Shown: positions 35,300 to 47,890 of the stretch, piece by piece
How positions within the stretch are numbered: position 1 is the first letter of the stretch
Layout of the letters: every line of letters begins with the position of its first letter
Origin: Rhizophagus irregularis
Lineage: Eukaryota > Glomeromycota > Glomeromycetes > Glomerales > Glomeraceae
Assembly (NCBI RefSeq): GCF_026210795.1
Contig: NC_089435.1
Span: 4,898,001 to 4,962,000 of the forward strand
Length of the DNA stretch: 64,000 bases
Direction: 5' to 3'
Position numbers and translations under genes: made by a program
The notes under the pieces: generated by a model
What the model was told of the DNA's origin: nothing
What the model saw: the letters and a program-made list of their open reading frames with translations, nothing else
Database searches by the model: none

Positions 35300-36565
35300 A
35301 ATGGGTAATACAAAATAATGAAATATCTTTTCGTAGTGCTTTTATTTGTTTTTTAGGGGTAATTGCGAATTACTGTTTTGGGGATTTTTTAAAATCTATA
35401 TCATTTAAGGAAATTTCAGTAAATAAACATTAAAAATAAATTTTTTATTACATAATTAAAATTTGAAGTAGTAGGATTACTAATATCTGGATATTAAGTT
35501 TATCCACTAAACTTTAAAAAAAATTTTTATTAAACTGAAAATTAGGGGTTGCTTTTTTTATTCTCTGCACCATGTGCTACAGATTTTTATATAGGATTCG
35601 GAGTGGCGCATCATTTGCCATTGATTAGCTTAATTCTCAAGATTTGAATTAAAAACATCATAAACCGTTTTATGGAACAAAATGTACTATCGTGATTGAT
35701 GATTCGAGATCCAAATAAAGCATTTTTTCTTTTAATTTCGTGAGTCAATAGAAATAATAGATCGCGGATTTGGATACTAGCTTTGGCTTAAATTTAATTT
35801 GCATATAATATCATACTACTAAAAATGCGATATTATAATAAATTATTGGTTGGAGTGAACCCCAAAAAGAGAGTGTAACTGTATGCGAGATAGAAATCGT
35901 CTTCTACAGATTGACATTAATTCGTGATTTTATAATGAGATTATTTCTGCATACATGTATTTAATATTGCTCGTTAATCTTTCTGTAATTAAATAATGTG
36001 AGACGAAGTTCCTTTTAATACCATGCAACTATGTCAAATTTCCTTAAAGTCGAGTTTCAGATATATTTCATAATTGCTAATATAATTTTTACAAAGTAAA
36101 ATCGAAAGTTAACGTTAAAAGAATTAAGGTCGAAATTTTACCAGTATTTTACCGGTAATTTTAATTTCTATTTGTTTTCTATACAAATAATCAGGCATAT
36201 TCATAGTACATATTATTATTTTCTTTCTAATAATCTCTAACTTATCTTAGCAATTTAACACAAGAATAGATATTATTGATAACGAAACTTTATTTTTTGA
36301 AGAAAATAATTAAAACTATTAGAGACATAGTACATAGCGTTAAAAATTAGGAACTAACCGAACTATCAATTTGTCCTAAGTTATAATAAAATTTTTCAGT
36401 ACAAAAATTCTTTTTTATATAAAATAATTTAAAAAAGAATGGAGTGAATTTCCTTTTTTTGGTAGAGACGAGAAGTACTGTATTGTTATTACATAATAAT
36501 CGAAGACTTTACATATATATAGAACTTTTTTTCATTTTTATCATAAGTTAATAATTGATTATTAA
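35300..36565. repeat. 3' flank of kelch unit K3, duplicated as the K4 flank
   Basis: 35330-36560 matches 41115-42520 in order, including GTTTTGGGGATTTTTTAAAA, GGATTCGGAGTGGCGCATC, CATCATAAACCG and TTTTACCAGTATTTTACCGG. The K4 side has small extra segments (for example near 41235 and 41390). With the upstream flanks this shows a head-to-tail duplication of a unit of about 6 kb. No gene in it. Confidence 0.75.
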
Positions 36566-39094
36566 TTAATCTTGGTTTGTATTGTTTCTTGTGATGTTAA
36601 GATTATTTAAATTTTGGCCAATTTCATTTTTAACAGCTTGAAGGAGTTCATTTTTTAAATTTTGACCAATTTCATTTTTAACAGCTTGAAGAATTTCATC
36701 TTTTAAAATTTGTGATGATATCCTATTATTATTAGGTGTTGAAATTACTTCTTGCCCATAATTATAATTATTAGTATTAACAATTGCAGGAGCTGGAATT
36801 GTTGGTTCGTGATCACTAGTATTTTCATTTTGAAGCGTTTGCATAATTTCTTGCCCATGATGATCATTGACTGGAATTATTATTAGTTCATGGTTGGTTG
36901 TATTTTCATTTTCGGGTGTTAGAATAATTTCTTGCTTATGATAGTTATTCTTATTAATTATTGGAGGTGGAATTATTATTGGATAATTGGACGTACTTTC
37001 ATTTCTAGGTATTTGATCAATTTGAATAGTTTCTTGCTCATTATTATTGATATCTTGTTCATAATTATGAATATCCCTTACGATAGGAAACTCCTTTTCT
37101 TCTTGACTGTAATCATTATTATTATCGTTTTCATGAATAGTTTTTTGTTTATTTTTTTTCCATTTATATATCAAGAAACTTCCAACTGATAAAAAAACAC
37201 CACCCAATGAAGATCCCACAACTACACAAGCTATATTGTCTGAAATATTATGTGGGTCTGACATATTATGTGGTGATGAAGAAGAATGTGAAGGCGAAGG
37301 TGAATGCGAAGGTGGTAGCGAAGGTGGTGGTAATGGTGGCAGTGTTGATGGTGGTGTTGGTGGTGGTGGCGATGGCATTTTTGGATCAAATTCTGTTGTC
37401 CATATATATTCATCATTATTACTAATATCAAGCAATAATATATCACTTTCATCTGTTTTATCATAACCAATTCCTATTAAATCAAATTGTTTTTGTTAAA
37501 ACTAGTTAACCTGATTAAGTAATAATTTAAGGAATATTATATTTACCAAATGATACAACCATATATTTTCCAATTACATTTGCTTGATGAAGAGCTCTAG
37601 GCTTTGGGATTTTTCCAGAAATTTTTGGAATATACCAATTATTATTAGCTAAATCTAATACGTAAAGTGTAGTATCTAAATATCCAGGATTTATAAAATA
37701 TCCTCCAAAAATTATAATTCTTTTACCATCTAAACCTGTTAAAATATAATGAAAATTTACTATTACTAATATTATTAATCTTTTAAAATAATCATAGCGT
37801 TCTTATTTGATTACATACCAAGAACAGCGGAAAAACCAGCTCTATTAGAAGGGATATTTCCTGATGTTACCTAAATTTAATAATTGAAATTAATTATTCA
37901 AACTGAATATAAAAATTTTCATCATAATAATTTGCATAACTTACCCTGTAAAAAAAAAATGTCCGGAAATTGTAGCTAAAAACATCCGGAAAATGTCCGT
38001 GTGTCCGGAAAACGTCCAGAAAATTGCAATATTCCGGACACTTTCTGGACGCTGGGTCTGAACCCTCCTAGACATTTTCTGGACATTTTCTGGAAAATGG
38101 AAATTTTCCAACGTCCGGAATATTGCAATATTCCGGACATATTCCAGACAAATAAACATTTTCCGGACGTTTTCAGCTACAATTTCCGGACATTCTTTTT
38201 TTATAGGGTTACTTTTGTATCCCAATTGTCATTAATCATATCATATATATAAATCTACAAATAATTTATCATAATTAATAGATTTATCTTTAAAAAAAAA
38301 TTTTATATTTACAAAATATACCTCACTTAATGTTAAAGTAGTTCCTTTAACAATATTCAAAGTATTAGAATTAAAAGAAGTAGTATCATAGTCATTACCG
38401 CCTAAACAATAAGTGTTCATTAATAAAATAACAGATATATTTAAATAAATATAATATGTCGCTTACCCATGTAAATAATTTTATTGTTAGGTAATAAAAT
38501 GGCCCCATAATCAGTTCTTGGAGTTGGAGCATTAATTATACTTCCTTTACTCCAATTAAGATTTATTGTATCTAAAATAAGCATGTCATTTACAAAATCA
38601 GTATTTGTGCACCCACCCCATAAATACATCCTTCCGTCGTTATTAATAATGCCTGTTAAACCCCGTTTTCTAATTGTATTAACTCCAGCTATTTTTGGAA
38701 TACTCCATACAATACTTTGTGAATCAAATGTATAAACCAATGACATTGTTTGATCTGTACTAGTTCCTCCGTATAAAAACAGAGTATAATTATTTGGACC
38801 ACCTTTAACTGATGCTGCAAAACCATGCGGCGGAACCATATTAATATTTGATAAATCTTGCCATGATAATTCTTGAGTATTAAATAGTACAGAAACGTCA
38901 AGATAAAAAAATTCTTTTATTACATTTCTGTTTAAATCCAACCCACCCAAAATATACAATTTATTATCAATAAGTGTAGCAGTATGACGACAATATACAT
39001 TTGGCTTAAAGGGTGTCATTTGACAATTTACTTCAACTAATACTTGTATTAGTATCCATAATATAATGAAGTAAACTGAAGAATTTCTTGACAT
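36566..39094 (-). CDS. Kelch-domain type I membrane protein, copy K3
   Basis: Six exons: 39094-38467, 38401-38322, 38254-38213, 37870-37819, 37735-37547, 37473-36566; 632 residues with all phases consistent. Same plan as K2: signal peptide, kelch blades (KLYILGG, TLFLYGG, GRMYLWGG, KIIYMGG, KRIIIFGG), Pro/Ser stalk enlarged by HNMSDPHNISDN, membrane span, and a tail ending in one complete and one shortened EIGQNL repeat. The third blade ends WGG as in K4, where K2 has WSG. Intron 3 holds a 265-bp transposon (37944-38208) immediately beside the donor of exon 3. The target duplication left GTAA at the donor, so splicing is still possible. Closest to K4. Confidence 0.86.
37944..38208. mobile_element. 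265-bp palindromic TIR element in K3 intron 3
   Basis: Starts CCCTGTAAAA and ends TTTTATAGGG, with long inverted arms built from GTCCGGAAAATGTCC-type words. A 3-bp duplication TTA flanks it (37941-37943, 38209-38211). K2 (about 22097) and K4 (about 43933) have the uninterrupted ACTTACTTTTGT site, which proves the insertion. An almost identical copy in reverse orientation lies at 58514-58777. A 3-bp TTA/TAA-type duplication suggests PIF/Harbinger mobilisation. The ORFs across it are palindrome artefacts. Confidence 0.92.
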
Positions 39095-39810
39095 GATCGT
39101 AATTTATTTAATACTAGTAGAAATGAATAATATTTAAAGAAAAAAATATTAATTCACTTTTTAAAAAAAGAATTTTACGGTATTTAAATTTTTAACGTTA
39201 CACTTATTAGCATTAAAAACATGGATGCATAGAACGGCGGGATCATAATATTCAAGTATTTTATTTTTCATTAATGCACACTCACATACCCTATGAAATT
39301 TATTAGCACAATCCACATGTATTGCATAAAATCATAAGAAAATAATAACAAATCCAATAATGTTAAAACGTTACCCAAATAATTATTAATTCTTTGACTT
39401 GAAAATACGCTGTGTAAAAAAAGATGTTCCAATAAAAAATAAATTGTTACAACAAGAATGATTTTAATTCTTTAAATTATACCTAAATAAATGTGCAGTG
39501 TATTATCGTGTTAAATTGCATTTGAAAAATTCAAAAATAGATGACTTAAATGCTGATTGAAAGTTAAGAATTTATCTTTCAAAAGAAAAAAAAAATTTTC
39601 TTGAAACTATGATGAATATTGATAAAAAAACAAATAGTATAATAATATATACATATATATCTTTCACTTTTTGCATAAAATTGGTTAAATATATAGATCC
39701 TTAACGGTAACAAGAGAATGGTTAAAATAATAGTTTCTATATTAAATTTCTATATCAAGTAATATTATAATGAATTGGATTCCGCATGTATTTATAATTA
39801 CACAACTACC
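39095..39810. repeat. Conserved upstream region of K3
   Basis: Matches the K2 and K4 upstream flanks: TTTTACGGTATTTAAATTTT, TGCATAGAACGGCGGGATC and TGCAGTGTATTATCGTG. It carries deletions relative to K4 (for example near 39270 and 39620). It contains the empty site for the 423-bp element found upstream of K4 (TATATCAAGTAATATTATAA near 39752). Confidence 0.7.
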
Positions 39811-39964
39811 CCAGTCGCACCGACAAAAAATTTAGCGCAGGGCCGGCGTTACAGCATTATGCACGAACACGTGAAAATAAACAGTGAAACTCGGACGAGG
39901 GTGTGACGACGTGATAAATTAAAAATATGTCACGTGATCGCTAAATTTTTGTCGGTGTGACTGG
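39811..39964. mobile_element. Hairpin MITE, about 154 bp, sibling of 10221-10447
   Basis: Inverted ends of about 26 bp (CCAGTCGCACCGACAAAAA against TTTTTGTCGGTGTGACTGG). The interior shares GGGCCGGCGTTA, AAACAGTGAAACTCGGAC and GTGATAAAT with the element at 10221-10447, although the terminal sequences differ. It interrupts the K3 upstream flank relative to K4 (near 46360). Exact borders and duplication are uncertain by a few bases. Confidence 0.75.
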
Positions 39965-42524
39965 ACTAGTTTAATTACACCTGATCGTATTAAAATATGC
40001 ATTTACACAATGTACCATTATTTTTAACAATTAATGGACATGATTCGTCAGGTTCTTAAGAACACTATAAATTTTAAGAATTAAAAATTTTGGCTTTATT
40101 CAGTTTAATCTGGCCAAGGAAATGTTGTCTATTATATGACTATTTTGATACAGCAGTAAACTAGTAAAGCAATAAGAAAACTTTTTCAACCATTTTCTTT
40201 TGCTTATTTTTTTCAAATATTTCATAAATATCTTTTATTTTAACGCTATTTTAATTATATAAAAAAAAATATTTTACTTATTTATTTATTACAGTATTTG
40301 TATTTATGACTTATAGTTAACAAGATTTTCTTTATGAATAAATGATTTTTTATTTTATTTTCATGTTAAAGTGTTAAAATGGAGTGTATTTACAAATTAT
40401 TAAAAAGAAAAATAAAAAATTTAAATCTAATTCAGCAAAAGATTTAGTATAGATGGTTTAATTTAAAAACCATTGTGTTTAACCAAATTTTCAATTAAAA
40501 AAAAACAATTTATAATACCAAAAAAGATCTAATAATACTATTTTAATAAATAAAAAAAAGATTTATTAGCGTTCTAATTAAAAAATTTTAACAAAATTTA
40601 TGAATAACAAAAATTCTGGTTGATTAATCAACCTTTTCAAGCTTAATAAAAGTTGTTTATTTCACAAAATTATACCTAAAAATTAAATGTTTACTGGTTA
40701 AAAAAAGCTCCCATTAAAGTATTATTGGAATAAAGAAATTCTTTTTTATTATAAAAATTGTTTGTTTGCAAAAACTACCTAACTAATTAACTTTTTTAAC
40801 TTAAGAGATCTTTTTCCCCTCATAAAATTACATATATTTTTATTATTTAAATTTTAAATTGTATTAAGCACCTACTTTTAAGTTCAATCTGGAGGAAAAT
40901 TACATTTTTGAGACGAGCTTTCTTGTATATGCAAAAAGAAAAAAAAAAATATTGAAATGATGATGACGCTTTTTATTTTTATTAGAAATTTCTCATTTTA
41001 ACCAGGGTAGGTAGCAAGTAAGTAACGGAAATTGGTCAAGTAAGTAACGTAAAGTTACTAATTTAGGTCAATTTCCGTTACTCCTATATATAAGGTACGG
41101 AACGTAAAGTTAATTATAGGCGAATTACTGTTTTGGGGATTTTTTAAAATCTATATCATTTAAGGGGGTCCCCCATTTAAGGAAATTTCAGTAAATAAAC
41201 AATAAAAATAAATTTTTTATTACATAATTAAAAAATTTTATCAGGGTACAATCACGTGTAGAAAAAATTTTATTTATAAGTGGTTAATATTAAATTTGAA
41301 GTAGTAGGATTACTAATATCTGGATATCACTAAACTTTAAAAAAAATTTTATTAAACTGAAAATTAGGGGTTGCTTTTTTTATACTACGATAATAAAAAA
41401 AAGCTTTGTGCGACCGTGACGTTAAGACTACCCTGCATAAAAAGGTGGATTTAAATTAAATCATCCAGCATCATGTGTCTGCGCCATTTGCTACAGATTT
41501 TTATATAAATTATATAGGATTCGGAGTGGCGCATCATTTGCCATTGATTAGCTTAATTCTCGAGATTTGAATTTAAAACATCATAAACCGTTTTACGGAA
41601 CAAAAAGTACTATCGTGATTGAGATCCAAATAAAGCATTTTTTCTTTTAATCTCGTGAGTCAATAGAAATAATAGATCGCGGATTTGGATACTAGCTTTG
41701 GCTTAAATTTAATTTGCATATAATATACTACTAAAATGCGATATTGCTAATAATCGATAATAAATTATTGGTTGGAGTGAACCCAAAAAGAGAGTGTAAC
41801 TGTATGCGAGATAGAAATCGTCTTCTACATATTGACATTAATTCGTGATTATAATGAGATTATTTCTGCATACATGTATTTAATTTTGCTTGTTAATCTT
41901 TCTGTAATTAAATAATGTGAGACGAAGTTTCTTTTAATACCATACAATTATGTTTCAAATTCCCTTAAAGTCGAGTTTCAGATATATTTCATAATTGCTA
42001 ATATAATTTTTATAAAGTAAAATCGAAAGTTAACGTTAAAAGAATTAAGGTCGAAAATCCTATAATTCCGTCGGAATAATCAGATAAAATTTTACCAGTA
42101 TTTTACCGGTAATTTTAATTTCTATTTGTTTATCATGCAAATAACCAGGCATATTCATAGTACGTATTATTATTTTCTTTCTAATAATCTCTAACTTATC
42201 TTAGCATTTTAACACATGAATAGATATTATTGATAACGAAACTTTATTTTTTGAAGAAAATAATTAAAACTATTAGAGACATAGTAGTACATAGCATAAA
42301 AAATTAGGAACTAACCGAACTATCAATTTGGCCTAAGATATAATAAAATTTTTCAGTACAAAAACTCTTTTTTATATAAAATAATTTAAAAAAGAATGGA
42401 GTGAATTTCCTTTTTTTGGTAGAAACGAGAAGTACTGTGTTGTTATTACATAATAATCGAAGACTTTATATACTATATAGAACTCTTTTTTCATTTTTAT
42501 CATAAATTAATAATTGATTATTAA
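39965..42524. repeat. Distal K3 upstream flank, then K4 downstream flank
   Basis: 40000-40990 matches 46390-47640 (GAACACTATAAATTTTAAGA, CATTTTCTTTTGCTTATTTT, GATCTAATAATACTATTTTA, ATTACATTTTTGAGACGA). 41115-42520 matches 35330-36560. The junction of the head-to-tail duplication is near 41000-41110, where a short imperfect palindrome (AAGTAACGGAAATTGGTCAA against GTCAATTTCCGTTACT) lies. No gene seen. Confidence 0.7.
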
Positions 42525-44814
42525 TTAATCTTGGTTTGTATTGTTCCTTGTGATGTTAAGATTATTTAAATTTTGGCCAATTTCATTTTTAACAGCTTGA
42601 AGGAGTTCATTTTTCAAGTTTTGACCAATTTCATTTTTAACAGCTTGAAGAATATCATCTTTAAAAATTTGTGATGATATCCTATTATTATTAGGTGTTG
42701 AAATTACTTCTTGCTCATAATTATAATTATTAGTATTAACTATTGCAGGAGCTGGAATTGTTGGTTCGTGATCACTAGTATTTTCATTTTGGAACGTTTG
42801 CATAATTTCTTGCCCATGATGATCATTGAGTGGAATTATTATTGGTTCATGGTTGGTTGTATTTTCATTTTCGGGTGCTAGTATAATTTCTTGCCCATGA
42901 TGATCATTGACTGGAATTATTATTGGTTCATGGTTGGTTGTATTTTCATTTTCGGGTGTTAGAATTATTTCTTGCTTATGATAGTTATTCTTATTAATTA
43001 TTGGAGGTGGAATTATTATTGGTTTATAATTAGACGTACTTTCATTTCTAGGTATTTGATCAATTTGAATAGTTTCTTGCTCATTATTATTGATATCTTT
43101 TTCATTATTATAAATATCCCTTATGATAGGAAGCTCCTTTTCCTCTTGACTGTAATCATCATTTTCATGAATAATTTTTTGTTTATTTTTATTCCATTTA
43201 TATATCAAGAAACTTCCAACTGATAACAAAATACCACTCAATAAAGATCCCACAACTATACCAGCTATATTACCTGAATTATTTGGTGGTGGTGAAGAAG
43301 AAAGTGAAGGCGAAGATGAAGGCGAAGGTGGTGGCGAAGGTGGTGGTAATGGTGGTAGTGTTGATGGTGGTGGCGATGGCATTTTTGGATCAAATATTGT
43401 TGTCCATATATATTCTTCATTATTACTAATATCAAGCAATAATATATCACTTTCAACTGTTTTATCATAACCTTCTCCTGTTAAATCAAATTGTTTTTGT
43501 TAAAACTAGTTATCTGCTTAAGTAATAATTTAAGGAATATTATATTTACCAAATGATACAACCATATATTTTCCAATTACATTTGTTTGATGAAAAGCTC
43601 TAGGCTTTGGGATTTTTCCAGAAATTTTTGGAATGTACCAATTATAATTAGCTAAATCTAATACATAAAGTGAAGTATCTAAATATCCGGGATTTATAAA
43701 ATATCCTCCAAAAATTATGATTCTTTTACCATCTAAACCTGTTAAAAATATATAATGAAAATTTACCATTACTAATATTAAACTTAAATAATAATCATAG
43801 CGTTCTTGTTTGATTACATACCAAGAACAGCGGAAAAACCACCTCTATTAGAAGGGATTTTTCCTAATGCTACCTAAATTTAATAATTGAAATTAATTCA
43901 CAAAAATTTTCATCATAATAATATGCATAACTTACTTTTGTATCCCAATTGTCATTAATCATATCATATACATAAATCTACAAATAATTTATAATTAATT
44001 AGATTATTTTTTTAGAAAAAAAAAATTTATATATTTAGTAAATATACCTCACTTAATGTTAAAGCAGCTCCTTTAACAATATTCAAAGTATTAGTATCAA
44101 AACTAGTAGTAGCATCATTACCGCCTAAACAAAAAGTGTTCATTAATAAAATAACAAATATATTTAAATAAATATAATATGTCGCTTACCCATATAAATA
44201 ATTTTATTGTTAGGTAATAAAATGGCCCCATAATCAGTTCTTGGAGTTGGAGCATTAATTATACTTCCTTTACTCCAATTAAGATTTATTGTATCTAAAA
44301 TAAGCATGTCATTTACAAAATCAGTATTTGTGCACCCACCCCATAAATACATCCTTCCGTCGTTATTAATAATGCCTGTTAAACTCCGTTTTCTAATTGT
44401 ATTAACTCCAGCTATCTTTGGAATACTCCATACAATACTTTGTGAATCAAATGTATAAACCAATGCCATTGTTTGATCAGCTGTTAATCCTCCGTATAAA
44501 AATAGAGTATCATTATTTACACCACCTTTAACTGACATTGCAGAAAAATGAAGTGGAACCATATTAATATTTGATAAATCTTGCCATGATAATTCTTGAG
44601 TACTAAATGGTACAGAAACATCAAGATAAAAAAATTCTTTTAGTCCATTGTTGTTTAAACCCAGTCCACCCAAAATATACAATTTATTATCAATAAGTGT
44701 AGCAGTATGACGACTATATACACTTGGTTTAAAGGGCGTCATTTGACAATTTACTTTAACTAATACTTGTAATAGTATCCATAATATGAAGTAAACTGAA
44801 GAATTTCCTGACAT
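42525..44814 (-). CDS. Kelch-domain type I membrane protein, copy K4
   Basis: Six exons: 44814-44190, 44124-44048, 43977-43936, 43873-43822, 43738-43550, 43477-42525; 645 residues, phases consistent. Exon 2 is one codon shorter than in K2 and K3. Order as in the other copies: signal peptide, kelch blades (KLYILGG, TLFLYGG, GRMYLWGG, KIIYMGG, KRIIIFGG), Pro/Ser stalk, membrane span (AGIVVGSLLSGILLSVG) and tail. The tail has an extra tandem copy of the QEIILxPENENTTNHEP then IIIPxNDHHG unit (42840-42960), so repeat number differs between paralogues (K2 and K3 have one such unit, here two). The C-terminus has the shortened second EIGQNL repeat, as in K3. Confidence 0.87.
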
Positions 44815-45380
44815 GATCGTAATTTATATAATAGTAAAAATGAATAATATTTTAATATTTAAAGAAAAAAATATTATTCACTTTTTAAAAAAAGAATTTT
44901 ACGGTATTTAAATTTTTAGTGTTACACTTAGCATTAAAAACATGGTTGCATAGAATGGTGGGATCATAATATTCAAGTATTTATTTTTCACAATAATATA
45001 ATTAATGCACACCCACATACCCTATGCAAATTTATTAGCACAATTTCCACATGTATTGCATTGCATAAAACCATAAGATAATAATAACAAATCTAATAAT
45101 GTTAAAACGTTACCCAAATAATTAAATTAATTTTTTGGCTTGAAAATATGTTGTGTAAAAAAAGATGATCCAATAAGAAATAAATTGTTACAACAAGAAT
45201 GAACCTAAATAAATATGCAGTGTATTATCGTGTTAAATTGCATTTGAAAAATTCAAAAATAAATGACTTAAATGCTGATTGAAAAGTCAAGAATTTATCT
45301 TTCAAAAGAATGAATTTTCCTTGCTGATGAAAGTCTTGCGGGTCATGAATATTGATAAATAAACAAAATAGTATAATAAT
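44815..45380. repeat. Conserved upstream region of K4
   Basis: Same order of landmarks as upstream of K2 and K3 (TTTTACGGTATTTAAATTTT, GCATAGAATGG, TTAATGCACACCCACATACC, TATGCAGTGTATTATCG). The promoter presumably lies in the first 150 bp before the ATG at 44814. No other feature seen. Confidence 0.65.
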
Positions 45381-45720
45381 ATATACAGTACATCACACGG
45401 ATCACGTGCTTATCATACTCGGTGATCTGCGTAAATAATTTCCTTTTTTGGAAATTTGTACAACGAATTTTCATTTTTACTGAGAATCAAAACTGCCTTT
45501 TTGGGCTGTGTAACGTTGCGCCTATTTCCATAAATGGAAATTCAAGTAAATTTTGGCTGGAATTTATAAAATTTGGCCGAAATTATAGGGCGCGACATAT
45601 AATATGTGACAAATAAGGCTTCGCTGAAAAATTCGTCCCTAGAATAAATAGTAAAATGGAAAACTAGAGGATGGGTAACAATTTAAAGTCACGTGATCCG
45701 CATTTCGCACACTAGTGTAT
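45381..45720. mobile_element. TIR element of about 340 bp in the K4 upstream flank
   Basis: The K3 flank runs straight from AATATATACATATATATC to CTTTCACTTTTTGC (about 39640-39670), whereas K4 has about 340 extra bp here. The insert begins CAGTACATCACACGGATCAC and ends near GTCACGTGATCCGCA then CACACTAGTGTA, an imperfect inverted repeat centred on GGATCACGTG. Target duplication unclear. The 64-codon frame inside has no coding character. Confidence 0.6.
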
Positions 45721-45886
45721 TTTAAGAAATTTTCATATATATATCTTTCACTTTTTGCATAAAATTGGTTAAATATATAATGTGGACCGCGAGGTCGATT
45801 ATCGAAGTTGCATAAAAAACAAAGATCCTTAACAGTAACAAGAGAATGGTTAAAATAATAGTTTCTATGTTAAATTTCTATATCAG

Positions 45887-46309
45887 GGGGCCCGTTAAAG
45901 CGGGGTAGAATCACGCGATTTAAAATTATTATGATTTGATAAATTTTTTATAAACTAAAATTAAAGTGAACTTGAAAATCATTAGATAAGTGTATTTCGG
46001 CCTGCTCCACAAGTTTACTTAGGGAGAAAAAGTGGAAAAAGAACAATGTTTTTGACTTTACATATGAGCAAACGAATTTTGCTGATCATACCCAAAAAAG
46101 GATAGATCAATTTTAACGAAATTGAAAAAGTTGAATAAATCGAAAACGGTGTTCTAAACCTCATTTTGTGCTCTAAGTAAACTTGCAGAACAGGTCAAAA
46201 TGCACTTAGTATATGTTTATTTGGAAGGTTTTATATATAATAAAGAGTTTTATTTAAAAAAAGAAAAATTTCGAAAGTCACGTGATTCTACCCTGCTTTA
46301 ACGGTCCCC
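45887..46309. mobile_element. hAT-like non-autonomous element, 423 bp
   Basis: Inverted ends of about 32 bp: GGGGCCCGTTAAAGC at left and GCTTTAACGGTCCCC at right. Perfect 8-bp duplication TATATCAG (45879-45886, 46310-46317). K2 (about 23700) and K3 (about 39752) carry the unfilled TATATCAAGTAATAT site. 8-bp duplications fit hAT. No ORF of note. Confidence 0.92.
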
Positions 46310-46752
46310 TATATCAGGTAATATTATAATGAATTGGATTCCTCATGTATTTATAATTACACCACTAAGAGATTTGTTTGCTGCTGATCGTATTAAAATA
46401 TGCATTTACACAATGTACCGTAATACAAAAATTGGATTTTCACAATTTTGTTCATTTTTGGTCCAAACGGTACACCGTACTATTTTATTTTTAACAATTA
46501 TGGACATGATTCGTCAGGTTCTTAAGAACACATTTATAAACTTTAAGAATTAAAAATTTGCTTTATTCAGTTCAATCTGGCCAAAGAAATGATGTCTATT
46601 ATATGACTATTTTGATACAGTAAACTAGTAAAGCAATAAGAAAACCTTTTCAACCATTTTCTTTTGCTTATTTTTTTCAAATATTTCATAAATATCTTTT
46701 ATTTTAACGCTATTTTAAAAACATTTTACTTATATATTTTATTTATTTACAG

Positions 46753-46913
46753 CCCAGTAAATAGTTTTTGTATAAATTTATACCAAACGGGCTCATTGGC
46801 TCAAAATTAGCTCAAATTTATGCAAAAATTAATCAAAATTTAAGCCAATCTAGAGCCAATTATATATGGATGAGCCCATTTGGTACAAATTTATACAAAA
46901 ACTATTTACTGGG
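46753..46913. mobile_element. 161-bp TIR element with 3-bp duplication
   Basis: Starts CCCAGTAAATAG and ends CTATTTACTGGG with arms of about 45 bp. The duplication CAG lies at 46750-46752 and 46914-46916. The K3 flank has the empty ATTACAGTATTTGTATT site (about 40290). The 63-codon frame over it is an artefact. CCC...GGG ends with 3-bp duplications resemble the CCCTGTAAA family in this window, but the sequences differ. Confidence 0.88.
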
Positions 46914-46916
46914 CAG

Positions 46917-47640
46917 TATTTGTATTTATGACTTAGAATTAACAAGATTTTCTTTATGAATAAATAATTTTTTATTTTATTTTCATGTTAAAGTGTTAAA
47001 GTAGAGTGATTGTGTAAATACTTACAAATTATTAAAAAGAAAAATAAAAAATTCTTAAAATCTAATTCAGCAAAAGATTTAGTATAGAAGATTTAATTTA
47101 AATAATAAAAAAAACCATTATGTTTAACCAAATTTTCAATTAAAAAAACAATTTATAATACCAAAAAAGATCTAATAATATTATTTAATTATTTTAATAA
47201 ATAAAAAAAAAAGATTTATTAGCGTTCTAATTAAAAAATTTTAACAAAATTTATGAATAACAAAAAATCTGGTTGATTAATCAACCCTTTTTAAGCTTAA
47301 TAAAAGTTGTTCATTTCACAAAATTATACCTAAAAATTAAATATTTACTGGTTAAAAAAAAATCTCCCATTAAAGTATTATTGGAATAAAGAAATTTCTT
47401 TTTTATTATAAAAATTTGTTTTTTTGCGATTTACACAAAAACTACCTAACTAATTAGCTTTTTTAACTTAAGAGATCTTCTTCCTCTCATAAAATTACAT
47501 ATATTTTTATTATTTAAATTGTATTAAGCACCTACTTTTAAGTTCAATCTGGAAGAAAATTACATTTTTGAGACGAACTTTCTTGTATATGCAAAAAGAA
47601 AAAAAAAAATATTGAAATGATGATGACGAATTTCTCATTT
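46917..47640. repeat. Distal K4 upstream flank
   Basis: Continues the match to the K3 flank (40290-40990), ending with TGAAATGATGATGACG, after which K4 changes to unit S3. No gene. Confidence 0.65.
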
Positions 47641-47850
47641 TAGCCATGGGGTGATTCAATAATGATCGGTACACAAAATTATTTTAATTAATGATCGACA
47701 AGTGTTGATGTAAAATTGCATAATTACTATTGTATCTAGATTATCAGAATTGCACAAATATAATGTAATGATTAACTTTTTAAGAAGTTATTTTACATTT
47801 AAGTGATATCAATCAAGTATAAAAAGTATCATTTATAAAGTGATGTTTTA

Positions 47851-47851
47851 A

Positions 47852-47889
<38 letters not shown>

Positions 47890-47890
47890 T
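47851..47890. repeat. (TA)n microsatellite
   Basis: About 40 bp of TA dinucleotides broken once by ACATA. It lies at the start of unit S3; S2 has a much shorter run at the matching place (30480-30510). Confidence 0.9.

Noticed and set aside
37941-38252. Frames on both strands across 37941-38252 and 58406-58789
   Set aside because: They are mirror translations of a palindromic transposon present twice; no coding evidence.
46768-46959. 63-codon plus frame
   Set aside because: Lies across the 161-bp TIR element inserted in the K4 flank; not present in the empty K3 site.
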